NCBI GenBank assembly: GCA_013306675.1 | Contig: JABLUY010000146.1 | Coordinates: 1-64,000, forward strand | Source: Thraustochytrium sp. TN22 | Lineage: Eukaryota > Sar > Bigyra > Thraustochytrida > Thraustochytriidae | Direction: 5' to 3' | Length of the DNA: 64,000 bases | Shown here: piece by piece, positions 8,681-20,000 of the stretch | Layout of the letters: each line of letters starts with the position of its first letter | Position numbering within the stretch: position 1 is the stretch's first letter | Notes under the pieces: generated by a model | Told to the model about the DNA's origin: nothing | What the model saw: the letters and a program-made list of their open reading frames with translations, nothing else | Databases searched by the model: none | Translations under genes and position numbers: made by a program

Positions 8681-10366
8681 ATGGCGCGCGTTGGCGAGGG
8701 CGATGGCATCCTATGCGCAAGCCTGGAAGGCGCGCGAGGGCTGCCAAGGCCCACGCGAGCCATGGTGAGGGTCGCCTACGTGGAGCCCGGCGCGCCGGGC
8801 GACAACGTGCTCTTCCGCAGCAAGCAGGTGGTGCACGAGACCGAAGCGACGCGCGAGGCCAGCCTCGAGCCGCGCTGGGAAGCGGCCGCCTTCGAGTACG
8901 AGGTGTATTGCCCGGCCAGCGGCGACTGGCGCGACCTCGAGGGCGACCTGCTCTTCACGCTGTACGAGGACCAGGGCCAGCGCCGCGTCTTTGCAGGCCA
9001 GGCGCTCGTCCCGCTCGTCCACCTGCTCGACTACGACGGTCCGCTCGGCGCGCGCCCGCTGCACGGCGGCACGCAGCGCACCGACCTCGAGCTCCTCGAC
9101 CTCGTCGACCGCGACGGTTCGCCAACACCGGGCGCCCTGCTCGTGCGCCTCCGGCTCGAGCTGCCGCCCGAAGAGCCCCGCACGCCACCGCCTGGCGAGG
9201 ACGCCACCACCTCGTGCACCGAGAGCGAGACGCTCTCGAGCTCCACGCCCTCTGCTGGCGTCGGCAAGAGGGACAAGGCAGGGTCTCGCAGCGGCCGCCG
9301 CGCCTCCCGCACTGCTGCTCCGCACGTGCACCCGTCCGAGGCGCGGGAGCGGCATCTGCGCCGGGTCCGGCAGCGCCAGCAGGAGCAGATCGACCGCGAG
9401 AATCGCCGCCTGCAGGAGCGTATTCGCCAAGTACAGAGCCACACACGTACCCTTGCCCTTGGCCTTGGCGGCAGCGCCAGTGCTGCAGCCGCAGCTGCAG
9501 CTGCTGCTGCCGCGGCTACTGCTGGGGCCTGGACCGAGACCAAGACGTCCGAGGCGTGGCGCCATCAGCACAAGCTCGCCGGCGCCGGGGGCTCGCAGAC
9601 CGAGCTGCACAAGCTGAACGAGGAGGCAGGGCGCCTTCGGCAGCGCGCCGCGGACCTGGAGACGGAAATCACGCGGACCAAGTCGGCCGTGGCCCACGAC
9701 GAAAACTTGCTGCGGCGGCAACAGCAGGCCGCCCGCGAGGCGGCCGCCGTCTCGTCCCGGGCGGGCCGTCCCAAGAGCGCGGGGAGACGGCGGCGCAGCG
9801 AGTACGAGGGCGGTGGCGACGGCGACGGCGACGAACACCTGGCGCCAGGGCACGACCTGCGCGCGTTGCGGTATCGTGCGTGCCGCGCGCTTGAGGCGCA
9901 CCGCAAGCTGCACCAGGAGGCGCAGAGCCTGCTGGCGCGGCGCAAGCGCGCGCAGCGGGACCTGGCGGAGAGCGCCGAGGCAGTGGAGGAGGCCGAGGCG
10001 GCACTGCAGGCGGCGCAGGAGACGCACAAGGCGCACCTCGAGCAGCTGCGCGAGGGCCGGCCCCGCGACGCCCAAGTGCACGAGGCGCGCGTCGCGCTGT
10101 CCGTGGCCGAGGAGCAGCTGTCGCTGCGGCAGCGCGAGCTCGCGCACCGCGAGGACCTGATCCGCGACGACGTGCGTCGGCTGGAAGCGAAGCTGGAGCG
10201 CAAGACCGCCAAGCTGCGGCGTGCGCAGGAAGAGCTCGCAGACCTGGTCCGCGCGCGTGAGGCCGGCGACGAGGCGCGCAGGCGCGCAGGCGAGGCGGCC
10301 GCGGCGGAGATGGCCACGCTCCAGGCGGCCACCGCGTACCTAGAGGCCGCGGCCGAGCGCCTGTGA
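8681..10366 (+). CDS. C2-like domain plus long coiled-coil protein
   Basis: 561 residues from the ATG at 8681, which begins MARVGEGDGILCASLEGARGL. An in-frame extension to 8555 has His/Arg/Ala low complexity and is probably leader. Residues ~5-165 resemble a C2 beta-sandwich (GDLLFTLYEDQGQRRVFAGQ, then ALVPLVHLL). After a Pro/Ser linker, residues ~220 to the end are heptad-rich coiled coil (RQRQQEQIDRENRRLQERIRQ, then ETEITRTKSAVAHDENLLRR and others), interrupted by an Ala run at ~270. C2-plus-coiled-coil layouts are common in centrosomal and ciliary scaffolds; that role is inferred. The final 75 bp including the stop are duplicated immediately downstream. Confidence 0.72.
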   Translation: MARVGEGDGILCASLEGARGLPRPTRAMVRVAYVEPGAPGDNVLFRSKQVVHETEATREASLEPRWEAAAFEYEVYCPASGDWRDLEGDLLFTLYEDQGQRRVFAGQALVPLVHLLDYDGPLGARPLHGGTQRTDLELLDLVDRDGSPTPGALLVRLRLELPPEEPRTPPPGEDATTSCTESETLSSSTPSAGVGKRDKAGSRSGRRASRTAAPHVHPSEARERHLRRVRQRQQEQIDRENRRLQERIRQVQSHTRTLALGLGGSASAAAAAAAAAAAATAGAWTETKTSEAWRHQHKLAGAGGSQTELHKLNEEAGRLRQRAADLETEITRTKSAVAHDENLLRRQQQAAREAAAVSSRAGRPKSAGRRRRSEYEGGGDGDGDEHLAPGHDLRALRYRACRALEAHRKLHQEAQSLLARRKRAQRDLAESAEAVEEAEAALQAAQETHKAHLEQLREGRPRDAQVHEARVALSVAEEQLSLRQRELAHREDLIRDDVRRLEAKLERKTAKLRRAQEELADLVRAREAGDEARRRAGEAAAAEMATLQAATAYLEAAAERL

Positions 10367-10456
10367 TGAAACGAGGAGAACGAGATGGCCACGCTCCAGG
10401 CGGCCAACGCGTACCTAGAGGCCGCGGCCGAGCGCCTGTGATGAAACGAGGAGAAC
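10307..10456. repeat. 75-bp tandem duplication spanning the stop codon of the C2 gene
   Basis: Unit 10307-10381 is repeated at 10382-10456 with one base difference (ACCGCG/AACGCG). The period is 25 codons, and the unit carries the double stop TGATGA, so the second copy lies in the 3' UTR and the protein is not lengthened. Near-identity suggests a recent event. Confidence 0.9.
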
Positions 10457-10491
10457 GAGAAACTCCGGTTTTACTTACCTCTTGTGTTTGA

Positions 10492-10533
10492 GGTGGGGTG
10501 GGTGGGTGGGTGGGTGGGTGGGTGGGTGGGTGG
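10492..10533 (+). repeat. (GGGT)n tract with G-quadruplex potential
   Basis: About nine GGGT units in a row between the 3' ends of two converging genes. Four or more G3 runs with 1-nt loops is the strongest class of predicted G-quadruplex. On the other strand it lies 3' of the triosephosphate isomerase stop, within its likely UTR or terminator region. Confidence 0.75.
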
Positions 10534-10629
10534 AGAAAACTTGGTTTGCAAATGAAATATTTCCATGCACATCTTGATGGAGAGAGCGTGTGACGGCGAC
10601 GACGCCGCGTGGTCTCACAGTCAGCTCAC

Positions 10630-11403
10630 TCACATCTTGGCCTTGACGGAGCTGGACGCGATAATGTCCTTGAACTCCGACTTGAGCGAGGCGCCACCGA
10701 CGAGGAAGCCGTCAATGTCGTTCTTCTTGATGAGCTCCTGGCAGTTGTTGGCCTTGACGCTGCCGCCGTAGATGATGCGCAGGCTCTGCGCGGCGTCCTC
10801 GCCGATGCTGGTCTTGAGGTACTCGCGCAGCTGCTCGTGCGTCTCCTGCGCCTGCTCGGGCGAGGCAGTGACGCCCGTGCCGATGGCCCAGACCGGCTCG
10901 TAGGCCAGCACCACGTTGCCAATGGCGCCCGAAGGCACGGCGGCAATGATGGGGTCGAGCTGCTCCTTGCAGACCTCCATGGTCTTGTCAGCCTCGCGGT
11001 CCGAGAGCTGCTCGCCGATGCAGGCGATGACCTTCATGCCGGCCTCGAGCGCGATCTTGACCTTCTGGCCGACGATCTCGGGCGTCTCGCCACAGTAGGC
11101 GCGGCGCTCGCTGTGGCCCAGGATGCACCACTCGATGCCGAAGTCCTTGACGATGTCCACGGTCAGCTCGCCGGTCCACGCGCCGGCCTCCGGCTCCTTC
11201 CACACGTTCTGCACGGCCACGCCCACGTCCTTGCGCAGGCCGGCCAGCGCCTCGCCCACGTGCAGCGCCGTGGGCGCCACCACCACCTCCGCGTTGCTCG
11301 GGAACTCGCCGGCCTCGTTCAGCATGCCGACCAGCTCCTTGACGACGGCGCGCGTCCCGTTGCACTTCCAGTTCCCGCCCACGAACACCTTCTTGCCGGC
11401 CAT
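10630..11403 (-). CDS. TPI1: Triosephosphate isomerase
   Basis: 257 residues, normal for the family (~250). Interconverts dihydroxyacetone phosphate and glyceraldehyde 3-phosphate. Active-site elements are intact: GNWKCNG with Lys13, ILGHSERR with His97, YEPVWAIGTG with Glu169, and the phosphate loop IIYGGSVKANN plus GFLVGGASLK. The start at MAGKKVFVGGNWK matches normal family N-termini. An in-frame extension (MPVSGRAEEHQPESEQQ) exists upstream but is acidic and not transit-peptide-like, so a cytosolic enzyme is favoured. No fusion to glyceraldehyde-3-phosphate dehydrogenase, which is known for mitochondrial copies in stramenopiles. No intron. Confidence 0.97.
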   Translation of the reverse strand: MAGKKVFVGGNWKCNGTRAVVKELVGMLNEAGEFPSNAEVVVAPTALHVGEALAGLRKDVGVAVQNVWKEPEAGAWTGELTVDIVKDFGIEWCILGHSERRAYCGETPEIVGQKVKIALEAGMKVIACIGEQLSDREADKTMEVCKEQLDPIIAAVPSGAIGNVVLAYEPVWAIGTGVTASPEQAQETHEQLREYLKTSIGEDAAQSLRIIYGGSVKANNCQELIKKNDIDGFLVGGASLKSEFKDIIASSSVKAKM

Positions 11404-11919
11404 CTCGCCCTCCTTGCGCGCGCGCTTCGCCGTCCGCCCCTGCGCCTCCTGCTGCTCCGACTCCGGCTGATGCTCCTCCGCTCGACCCGAAACAGGCATG
11501 CACGACTGCCGCCGCCCGCGGGGTGCTCCGCTCCGCCCGCCGACACGCCGCCGCCGCCGCCGCCGACGACACAAACACGCGCGACCCTCCGCGACCCAGC
11601 GGACTGCCGCGCCCGCGCCGCGCCGCGACACTCGAGGCGCAGCCGAGAAGCCGCCGCCAAAGATCCTAGCTAGCGCAGTCAAGGTCCAAGTCAAGATCAA
11701 GATCAAATCAAAGTCGGCTTTTATTTGATCAGCCAGAGAGGACACTGCCAGTGCACGCAGGACGACACGACTGAGCTTCACGTCGGCGACTTGCGCTGCA
11801 CGCACGTCGAGTCGGGCAGGAGCGCGGAGCAGCGCGGAGCACGACATCATGATGCCTGCCTCAGGCTCTTCAGCCTGTACTGCACGAGCGCGGACGTACT
11901 GCACGCGGGCGCGAGCTTG
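11404..11919. promoter_or_regulatory. Divergent promoter between TPI and the 488-aa protein
   Basis: About 515 bp with a CGCCGC run near 11545-11570 and a short A/T-containing AAGTCAAGATCAAGATCAAA repeat near 11685-11710. No supported gene. Confidence 0.45.
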
Positions 11920-13386
11920 ATGCCGAAGACGAGGCGGATGCTGAGAGAGGAGGTAAGCGGCGGCGGCGGCGGCGGCGGCGGCGACAGCGGCGACAGCAGC
12001 GACAGCAGGGACAAGAAGAAGCCCCGCGTGGCGGCCAGCACCAGCATCCGCGCCGCAATCAAGAGAGTGGCCAGCTCGCCGGAGATCTGCCTGACCGGCA
12101 TGGCGAGAGAGCTCCGGCTGCACCTCCCGGCGAATCAGGAGCGCTTCATGGCCGTGCTGGCCACCAACGACAAGCTCGTCAAGTTCGACTGCACCCGCGC
12201 CTGCAACGAGGTCCTCGAGCTGGTGCCCCCGTCGCCGACCATGCCGGGGATTCTGCGCCGCGTGGACGCCAGGCATGGCTACGAGCACTGGGCGCGCGAC
12301 CTGCACGATTTCCTCCAGACGCGCGTCATCCCGGCCGTCCTGAGCAAGCCCACGCTCGTGGAGGCCACTGTCTGCTGCTGCACGCTATCGTACTACAAGA
12401 TTTCAAGCCAGACGCCTAAGCTGGAAGTCGCCGCGGCGCTTCGCTTCGTGACCCATCTGGCTCCGTCGATCCGCAAGCTCCATGTGATGGACTACCCGCA
12501 TACACTCGCCGACCTGTTTCGTCTCTCGCACGCAGGCGAGTTCGCGAACCTCGAGGAGCTCGAAGTCACGACCATGGCCAGGACCAGCTGGTGTGCCGTT
12601 GGCCAGAACGAGACGAACGCTGATGCTACGAGTACATGTGTCCACCTCACCAAGACCATGGCGGCCGCACCGAATATTAGGACGTTGCGCATGCACGGAT
12701 TCGGCGCGAACAACGCGCAGCGCAGGCGCACGGCCCCTAACGCGGCGTTCATCGCCCTGTTCACGCTGTGGGCGATCTCGGAGACCACGTCCGGCTGCTC
12801 GCTCACCGAGATCATCACGCCAGACTGCGCCCTGGAGGCCATTCCGAACGACTCGGGGACCATGCCACCGCCTGCATCCGGGATATTAAAGGCGCTTCTC
12901 GAGCAGCGGGTCTCGCTCGCGTTCATCACCGGGTCCAATCTCGGGGTGGACAGCAAGACCCTCGATGCGATGGCCCCGCTCATGCACATGAACGCGGAGC
13001 GGTCAAGGATGTACGACCTGATCCGGGCCAGGCGCGCCGTGAGCGCGAAGATCGTCGACTTTCTCGTCAAGAGCGCGCCGGGGCGAAGCTTGGTGGCCAA
13101 GGCCTCGCTGGGCAACTCGTTCTCGGACGCGACGACGTTCGAGGCGTACTGGAACCGACGGGGATCCGAGCTGGTCAACGAGGCGCACAAGCAACCGGGG
13201 GCCGGGCCTGGACTCATCACCGCGCTCAAGCTGCCGCCGAACATCGCGGCCGCCAAGTCGTTTCGCGAGGTCGCGAAACTCCCGCTCGAGGAGTTCCGGC
13301 GCCAAGGCGAGGCCGCGGCGAACCGGTATCGCGAGCTCTGCGACTTGAACCCGGTCGTCCCTTTCCTGTTTCCACGCGTGGGCTGA
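11920..13386 (+). CDS. Protein of unknown function, weakly LRR-like
   Basis: 488 residues from the ATG at 11920 (MPKTRRMLREEV); the frame is open further upstream but has no in-frame ATG. A Gly8/Asp-Ser stretch lies at ~14-30, then RDKKKPR. The middle (~150-330) shows leucine-spaced segments like a degenerate leucine-rich or RNI-like solenoid (SIRKLHVMDYPHTLADLF, NLEELEVTTM, APNIRTLRMHGF). The C-terminal ~120 residues look helical and end VVPFLFPRVG. Not recognised. A GTAAGC right after GAGGAG near 11953 could be a donor, but no good branch point or acceptor follows. Coding is supported by codon pattern and amino-acid balance unlike the R/A-rich shadows nearby. Confidence 0.65.
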   Translation: MPKTRRMLREEVSGGGGGGGGDSGDSSDSRDKKKPRVAASTSIRAAIKRVASSPEICLTGMARELRLHLPANQERFMAVLATNDKLVKFDCTRACNEVLELVPPSPTMPGILRRVDARHGYEHWARDLHDFLQTRVIPAVLSKPTLVEATVCCCTLSYYKISSQTPKLEVAAALRFVTHLAPSIRKLHVMDYPHTLADLFRLSHAGEFANLEELEVTTMARTSWCAVGQNETNADATSTCVHLTKTMAAAPNIRTLRMHGFGANNAQRRRTAPNAAFIALFTLWAISETTSGCSLTEIITPDCALEAIPNDSGTMPPPASGILKALLEQRVSLAFITGSNLGVDSKTLDAMAPLMHMNAERSRMYDLIRARRAVSAKIVDFLVKSAPGRSLVAKASLGNSFSDATTFEAYWNRRGSELVNEAHKQPGAGPGLITALKLPPNIAAAKSFREVAKLPLEEFRRQGEAAANRYRELCDLNPVVPFLFPRVG

Positions 13387-14044
13387 TGAGGCGCGGTGTG
13401 ATACCTGGCCTCCGAGCCAAATCAAAATCGAGGCCCCTGGCAAGTCAAATCGAATCGAAACGAATCAAATCAAATTAAGTTGTTGTTGCCGCTGCTTTTG
13501 TTTGTATATGTGTGTAGCGACTGCCCTTTTTTGTCCTCGTGCTCGTGGCCATGGTCGACGATATTGTTCACCGCGAAAACGCCCGCCGTAAAGAGCGCGC
13601 TCAGGAGCAGCACGGCGTCGACCCAGGGGTCGAGCTGCTGTGCGCCGAACGCGAACTTGAGCGCGATGCGCAGCAGCTCGTCCGTGACGCTGACCGCCTC
13701 CGCCGCGGTCGTCGGCGCGCTCGTGGGCGCCAGGGTCGGCGCCATGGTCGGGTCCGGCGCCCAGCGGTTCGTCTCGAACAGGTAGCGGGAAGTTGTCGGA
13801 CGCTCGCTGGCAGTCACCGACGTAATAAAGGAGGACGCCGGGGACGGGGAGGAGAGAGGCGAACGGAGAGCTGGGAGGACGAGCGAGAGGGAGCGCGCGA
13901 GGAGAGCGCAGAAGCGAGATCGCCGACAGGGAGGAGACCGTGGCCAGGTGACCAGGTGACCTTTGTCTTTCGGCGGCGCGCGTGAACAGGTGAAACATGC
14001 TTGAAGATCTTGTAAGGTTGTAACTATTTCTTGTGCACCGCCAC
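13387..14044. other. Intergenic between the unknown gene and the dynein 3' end
   Basis: An A/T-containing CAAATCGAATCGAAACGAATC repeat near 13445-13475 follows the upstream gene. It also holds a possible small minus-strand membrane protein (next entry). Confidence 0.4.
13470..13742 (-). CDS. Possible small single-pass membrane protein with APT repeats
   Basis: From the ATG at 13742 the frame gives 90 residues: MAPTLAPTSAPTTAA, a helix-prone stretch, one hydrophobic segment (AVLLLSALFTAGVFAVNNIV) and a charged, His-rich tail (DHGHEHEDKK). The same frame is open about 75 nt further upstream (ASERPTTSRYLFETNRWAPDP), so the real start may be in an unseen 5' exon. The AP(T/S)-type repeat resembles the PT-rich linker of the PAN/VWA protein in this window. 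It lies 3' of the dynein gene on the same strand. No family recognised, and it could be spurious. Confidence 0.35.
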   Translation of the reverse strand, partial: APTLAPTSAPTTAAEAVSVTDELLRIALKFAFGAQQLDPWVDAVLLLSALFTAGVFAVNNIVDHGHEHEDKKGQSLHTYTNKSSGNNNLI

Positions 14045-17000
14045 TTAGTCGTCAAGGGCACAGAGCATGGCGACGCCGCGCTTGACCCAAAAGGGCGCGG
14101 GCTGGTCGCTGACGGGGAGGTTGAGGAACATGACGAAGTTGGAGGAGTGGCCGGTGGTGGCGAGGACACCACGGCGCTCGGAGGTCTTGTAGACCGGGCA
14201 CTCGTAGTCATCAGTGGGCTTGATGTTGGAGACCTCGGTGGGGAGGAGGCGAATGCAAGGCATGGCGACGAAGAGCTCCTTGGGGCGCGAGTCGACGAGG
14301 ACACGGTCGTCGTCGTGCCAACCCGCACCCTGGAGGTGCAGGCCGGTGATGAAGTGGCCGTCAGCGAGGCGCTCAGAGCAGTCGGCGTCACGGAGCATGA
14401 CCTCGTTGGTGTACTTGATGAGGTCGATGGCGACCTTGTGCTTGCGCGCATAGTTCTGGCGCACACCGGTGGTGAAACCGGGAATCCAGAAGAGGTAGGA
14501 GATGACGACGACCGGCGGCGTGCCCTCGTCCATCCAGCGGTTGAAGAAGTTGAGGCGGTCAAGGAGGTCGTTGACCCAGGAAGAGAGCGGCTTGAGGCTC
14601 GGGTAGGCAGCGCGCGACCACATGGCGGGCACGAGCATGTTGGTCATGGAATTGCCCATGGCCTCCAGCTCGCTGCTCATGACGACGAGGCCGCGAATGG
14701 CGAGCTGGACGTCCTTGAGCGAGCGCTTGACGACGACGAGCAGGTTGTTGAAGCGTTCGAGCTCCTGGCGCAGCGTGGAGTTCATGGACTCCTCGTAGAG
14801 CACGGGGAAGCGCACGGCAGCGACCTCGAGGTCGAAGAGGTCCGGGATGCGCTTCTCGATGTCGCTGGCGAGCTCCATGAGCTGCTCGGCCCAGGACATG
14901 CCCGAGCCGCCGCTCGTGCGCGGCTGGAGCTCGAGAGCCGCCACCATGAGCGCGTTCGTGCTCTTGATGGCCGTGGTGATCTCCGCGTTCTCGTGCAGGC
15001 CAAAGACCTCAGGCAGCTCCGTAAACGGTAGCTTGTTGATGTACTCGACGTAGGTCTCGATGCCGCCCTCCGGAGGCGCGTAGTAGATACCGGACGGACT
15101 GTAGCGGTGCGCGTCGTCGAGGACAACGGGCCGGTAAAAGTCGGCCACGATCGTGTCCAGACAGCGGCGATCCTTGTCGTCGGTGACGCGGCCGCCGTAG
15201 TTGCAGGCGGACGTCAGGTAGTGCAGCATGGCCCACGGGATCTGCTCGTAGTCGTTGAGGAAGAGGTGCAGCTGGTCCAGCGAAATGCGCTGGTCGCTGG
15301 CGGAGAACTCGTACGGGATGTTCCAGCCGAGTGGGCCAAACTTGCAGCGCTCGCGCACGAGCGCGTGCAAAAACGTAATGCCGAAACAGATCTTGTGGAA
15401 GGCCTCCGGCTTGAGGCAGGAGTCGAACCAGTCCTTGTCGAGGGCTGCGAAGGAGCCCTTGAGGTTGGCGCGCAGGCCCTTGGGCGGCTCGAGCGTCATC
15501 TTGATGCCGTTCTGCAGCACCGAAACCGGGAACTCCTTGCACGGGAGCGCGGTGAGCCACATGCGGAAGTCCTCGTGCACCACGTCTGGGTGCAAATCCT
15601 CGACGATCTTCTCGAGCATCTCAAACCAGGACGGCATCACATGCAGGTTCTCGAGCGCCACCCAGCCGCCCTTGTCGCGCGCCTCGGCGATGGACCGCTC
15701 CGCGATGGGGCCCTGACCCTGGCCCATGGACACGGACGAGAGCTTCTGGTCCATGCCAAGCTCCTCCGCGACGCGAATGAGCTCCGTCATGGCGTCCGCA
15801 CCGGGCGTCAGCACGAAGAGCAGCGGCGTGGTGCAGGAGGAGTCGCGGAAGCCGGCGCCCAGGTCGAAGGGCGGCGGTTCGATGAACTTCTGGCCGATCT
15901 TGGCCATGATGAACTCCATGAGCGCCGGAATGACCTTGTCCAGACGGATGCAGCGCAGCAGCAGCAGCTGCTGAAAGAGCGAGTAGCGCTCGCTGTACTT
16001 GCCCTTGATGAGCTGCAGCGGGTCCTGCGCATTGTACAGGTCCTCCCAGAAACCGAGGTCCTGCGCGATCTCCTCGTGGAAGTGCGAGAAGACGCCGTTC
16101 GGAATCTCGTGCAGGCCCAGCATGTCGGCCCAGCTCTTGTCCGACAGGAAGCGGCCCTCGGTGTCCGGGTTCGGCTCGCTCAGGTCGACGGCCGTGGAGC
16201 CCGTGAGGAAGAAGCGCAGCTCGCCGGCGTCCATCTCGTCGCGTAGCTGCAGCATCTTGATGCACAGCAGGAAACTGAAGAGCAGCTTGTCCTTCTCGAA
16301 GAGGCTGCGGCACACGTTCACGTAGAGGATCTCCGCGAAGGTCTCGGTGAGCGCCTTGAGCCGCTCGTTCAGGTTGCTGCTCTTGGCGGCGCGGTCAATG
16401 GCAAGGTTGTACAGCTTCGCGTACCAGTCGAGACTGAACTGGTACATGGGGTCGACGCCGGCCAGGTCGGCGACGCAGAAGAAGAGGTTCGAGCTGACGC
16501 GCGCCACCGGCACGTAGCCGGCGCGCGCCGCCTCGATCTTGACGGCCGTCTTCTCCGCAATGGCCACCTGCTTCATGATCTGGTCCGAGGTGGCCTTGGA
16601 CTCCGACAGGGTGTTGATGAGCACCTCGTCATCCAAAATGTTACCCTCCGCCTTGGCCAGCAGCTCAAGAATCTTGTCCTCGAGCTCCTTGAGAATGCGC
16701 TTGTTCTCAGCGTCCTCCACCACGAGCTGCTCGCGCTGCGCCTCCAGGTCGGGCGTCTCGCGCTTCACTGTGATGCCGAGCATCTGGTCCTTGAGGCCCT
16801 CTTCGTTTGCCACGAAGTTGATGAGCGTCACCTTGACCACGGTCTCCGGCGAGTAGTGCGGGTTGCGCAGCTTCGTCGTCATGTAGAAGCGGAAGCGCGG
16901 GTCGTACTCCACCACGCTATCGCCCAGCTGCATGGTCATGGAGCCACCCTTGTTGACAATCTGCTTCGTCAGCACGGGCTCCAAGATCGGGTCCAGACTC

Positions 17001-20000
17001 TCGCCGACGTTCTCCAGCAGCACGGGCAGACCGAAGGAGACAGCGTTCTCCAGGGTGCGCACAAAGTCCGACTGCGTCTGCTTGATCACCTTGAGCCCGT
17101 TATCCGCCTCCACGTGGCGCACCCAGCGGTTCGCCTGCCCCTGCGGGTCAATCATGAGCGGCCAGCGGTTCGACGCGTACAACATGATGGCGTTGTCGAT
17201 GGAGAATCCGTCATTCGGCAGCTTCGCAATGGTCCACGCGCGGATCTTGACCGGCTCGCCCAGCGTCTGGTTCAAAGAGAAGGGCGTCGTCGACGGGATC
17301 GAGTTACGGGCCAGCTGGCTGGCCCACTCCTCAATGCACGTCGACCGGTACAGCTGCGTGAAGACGCCCAGGTAGGCGATGACGCCCGAGGACAGCAGGA
17401 TGTCGCCCACCGCGTTCTCGTACTGCACACCAAGGTCTGCGACGAACTGCGTCCAGCGCGTCTTCTCGCCGCCCAGACCGCCAATCAGGCGCGAGGCGCG
17501 GTCCAGCTTGGTGGCGCAGTCCTTGACCTGCTGCTCGAGCGCCTCCTTCTTGTCCATGGTGTCCTGCAGCTCGTCCTGCAGCTTCTGCAGGTTGTCCAGG
17601 ACCGCCTGGAGCTCCGCCTGCTTGGCGTGCAGCTTGCCCATGGCCTCGGCCAGGTCGGCGTTGGCCTTGGCCAGAGCCTCGCGCTTGGGTGCCACCACGC
17701 GCGCAATGCGCTCGTACACCACCATGGCATGCACCCACTTACACAGACCAGCGGCTGCCACGGACGACTTCTTGATCACCTCCGGTCGGAAGTCGTCGCG
17801 CTCCGTGAACGGGCGCACCTTTTCGATGGTCTCCACCGAGATGTTGTCCTTGTCGAACTCCACCAGGCGCTGCAAAAAGCGCGGATCGTTCAGGAGCTCC
17901 TTCTTGGCCGGCTCCCAGTAGTCGTCCACCTTACCCTTGCCGTTCGGGTTGGGCACCTTGAGCGGCTTGACCTGCATCATCAGGCAGACGGCCTCCAGCG
18001 TCAGCTTCACACCGGCGGGCGGCGTCTTGAGCGACTTCACCTCGGTAATGTCGTTCTTGCTCAGCGTCGACAGCGCCTTGACGGCACCTTCCAGCGCCGG
18101 GATGGCCTCAGCCAGCATCTCCTCGCACTCGGCCTTGTCCTTCTCGCACGAGGCGGCCTGCTCCTTGGCCTGCGCCTCGTCCTTCTGCACGAGCTCCTTC
18201 TGCTGGTCCGCCTCCTTCTGCTTGCCCTGCACCATGTTCAGCTTGGCGTCCGTCTCCTTCTGCGCGATCACCAGCTTGGGCTGGAGCGCCTCCAGCTCCT
18301 GCCGCATCTCCGCCACCTGCTGCGCGGTCTCCTCCAGCTTCTGCAGGCCGTTTGCGTACCGCGATCGCTTCTCAGAGATGGCCGTGCGCTGCTTCTGAAT
18401 GAGCGTCTTGAACGTGTTGATCAGCTCTAGATACGAGGTCGGCGTCACGTAGTAGTACCGCCCCATCTCCTGCAAGAAGCGCACTGCCATGCGCGACGTG
18501 CGCTGCTGCATGTCCACGCAGACGTCGACGATGCCCTTCTTGATGGACTCATCCAGCTGGATGGCGCTCAGGAAGTGGTGCGCCACGCTCACCAGAGCGT
18601 CCTCAGGCCACTCCGTGAACCAGTCAATCGCGCAGCAGTTCACCAGCGACGGGAAGCGGCGCAGGCGGTCGCGGAAGGAATCGCCCACCGGCGAAAAGGC
18701 CAGCACCACGTGCAGGTTCTGCCGGCACCGCTTCACAAAGTACTGCATGACCTCTGCTTGCGTGTTGAGCTCGAGACCGCGCTTCTCCGCAACGGGCCGC
18801 ACGGCCTCCACGATCTCCGTCTGGTCCTCCAGGTTGAAGAGGTTCGGCACCTCGCCCGTGTTGAGGATGTTGTTGATGTCCTCCACGAAGCCCTCGTTCA
18901 CCACCTGCGTGTCGGCGAAGAGAAAGACCGTCGACTTGCCCTCCACACCGGCCATCTTGAGCATGCGCCGCAGGTCGTCGCGCCACTCCGCCATGCCGTA
19001 CACCTTGGAAATCTCGATCTGGAAGAGCTTTTGCTCGTTCAGCGAGACCGCCAGCGTGGTGAGCGACTTGCGGCCGGAGCCGCCCACGCCCACCAGCAGC
19101 GCGTTGCCCAGCGATTGGCACAGGATGCGGCTGATGCGCGCCACGTGCTCGATGGCGTTCATGAAAAGCACCAGGTTCATCTTCTTGGACGACATGTTGT
19201 TGTAGTCCTCCAGGTAGCCCTCCATGACCTCCTTGAGCACGGCCATGTCGTCCAGCTCGTCGTAGATGCGCGACTCCACAAGCTGCGTTGGGTCGATAAA
19301 GTTGCCGTAGATGAGCGGGCGCCCGCGTGGCAAGATCTTGGTCCAGTCCGCGCTGAAGTGCTCCGACACCTTGGCGGTGATCGCCTCCGAGAACCAATCG
19401 CGGTCCTCATCGTTGGTCAGGCGGTCCTTGAAGACGCGCATGCACTCGTGGCCCCAGATGCGCACGAGCTGGTTCGTCTCCTTGATGCGCTCCGCGCTGC
19501 CCATGCAGATGCCCTGGAACACCTTGCTCAGGTCGCGCAGGTTAAAGGTGTAGTGCGACTTGGCGGGCGTCGGCAGCATCTCGCGCTCGATCTGCTCGTA
19601 CAGCGCGATGGTGGCCGACACCACGTTGGGCGCGTTCGTCTTGATCTTGGGGCCGAACGGCTTGACGAACCACTCCATGATGGTGCCGAAGATGACCGTG
19701 AGCGAGTTGTTGTCAAAGGGCAGCAGATTGAGCATCGAGTAGTGGCGCACGTAGCGCTGCGTGATCTGCGTGCGGCCGCCGCCGGGCGGGCCCATGGCGG
19801 CCACGAACTGGATGTCGATCAGCTTGCGGAAGGTGATCTCCTTACGATCATACCAGCCCTGGTGGTCCATCCACTGGCGCAGGATCTCAATGGGCGGCTG
19901 CGCGCCGTAGACCTCCTTGGCCGGCATGTTGAGGTCATCCACCATGATGACGATGCGCTTGCCGATGGGCGGCCCAAAGATGCCCTTGCGCCGCTTGTCC

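Noticed and set aside
11404-11497. N-terminal extension of triosephosphate isomerase
   Set aside because: MPVSGRAEEHQPESEQQ is acidic and not a transit peptide; family N-termini start at MAGKKVFVGGNWK.
11953-12010. Possible intron (GTAAGC...CAG) in the Gly/Ser run of the 488-aa gene
   Set aside because: About 55 nt with no CTGAC-like branch motif; the reading frame is open through it, so an intron is not needed.
13743-14000. In-frame join of a MFHLFTRAAERQ start to the small APT protein
   Set aside because: It would need a GTCACC donor and no clear branch point; too weak to accept.
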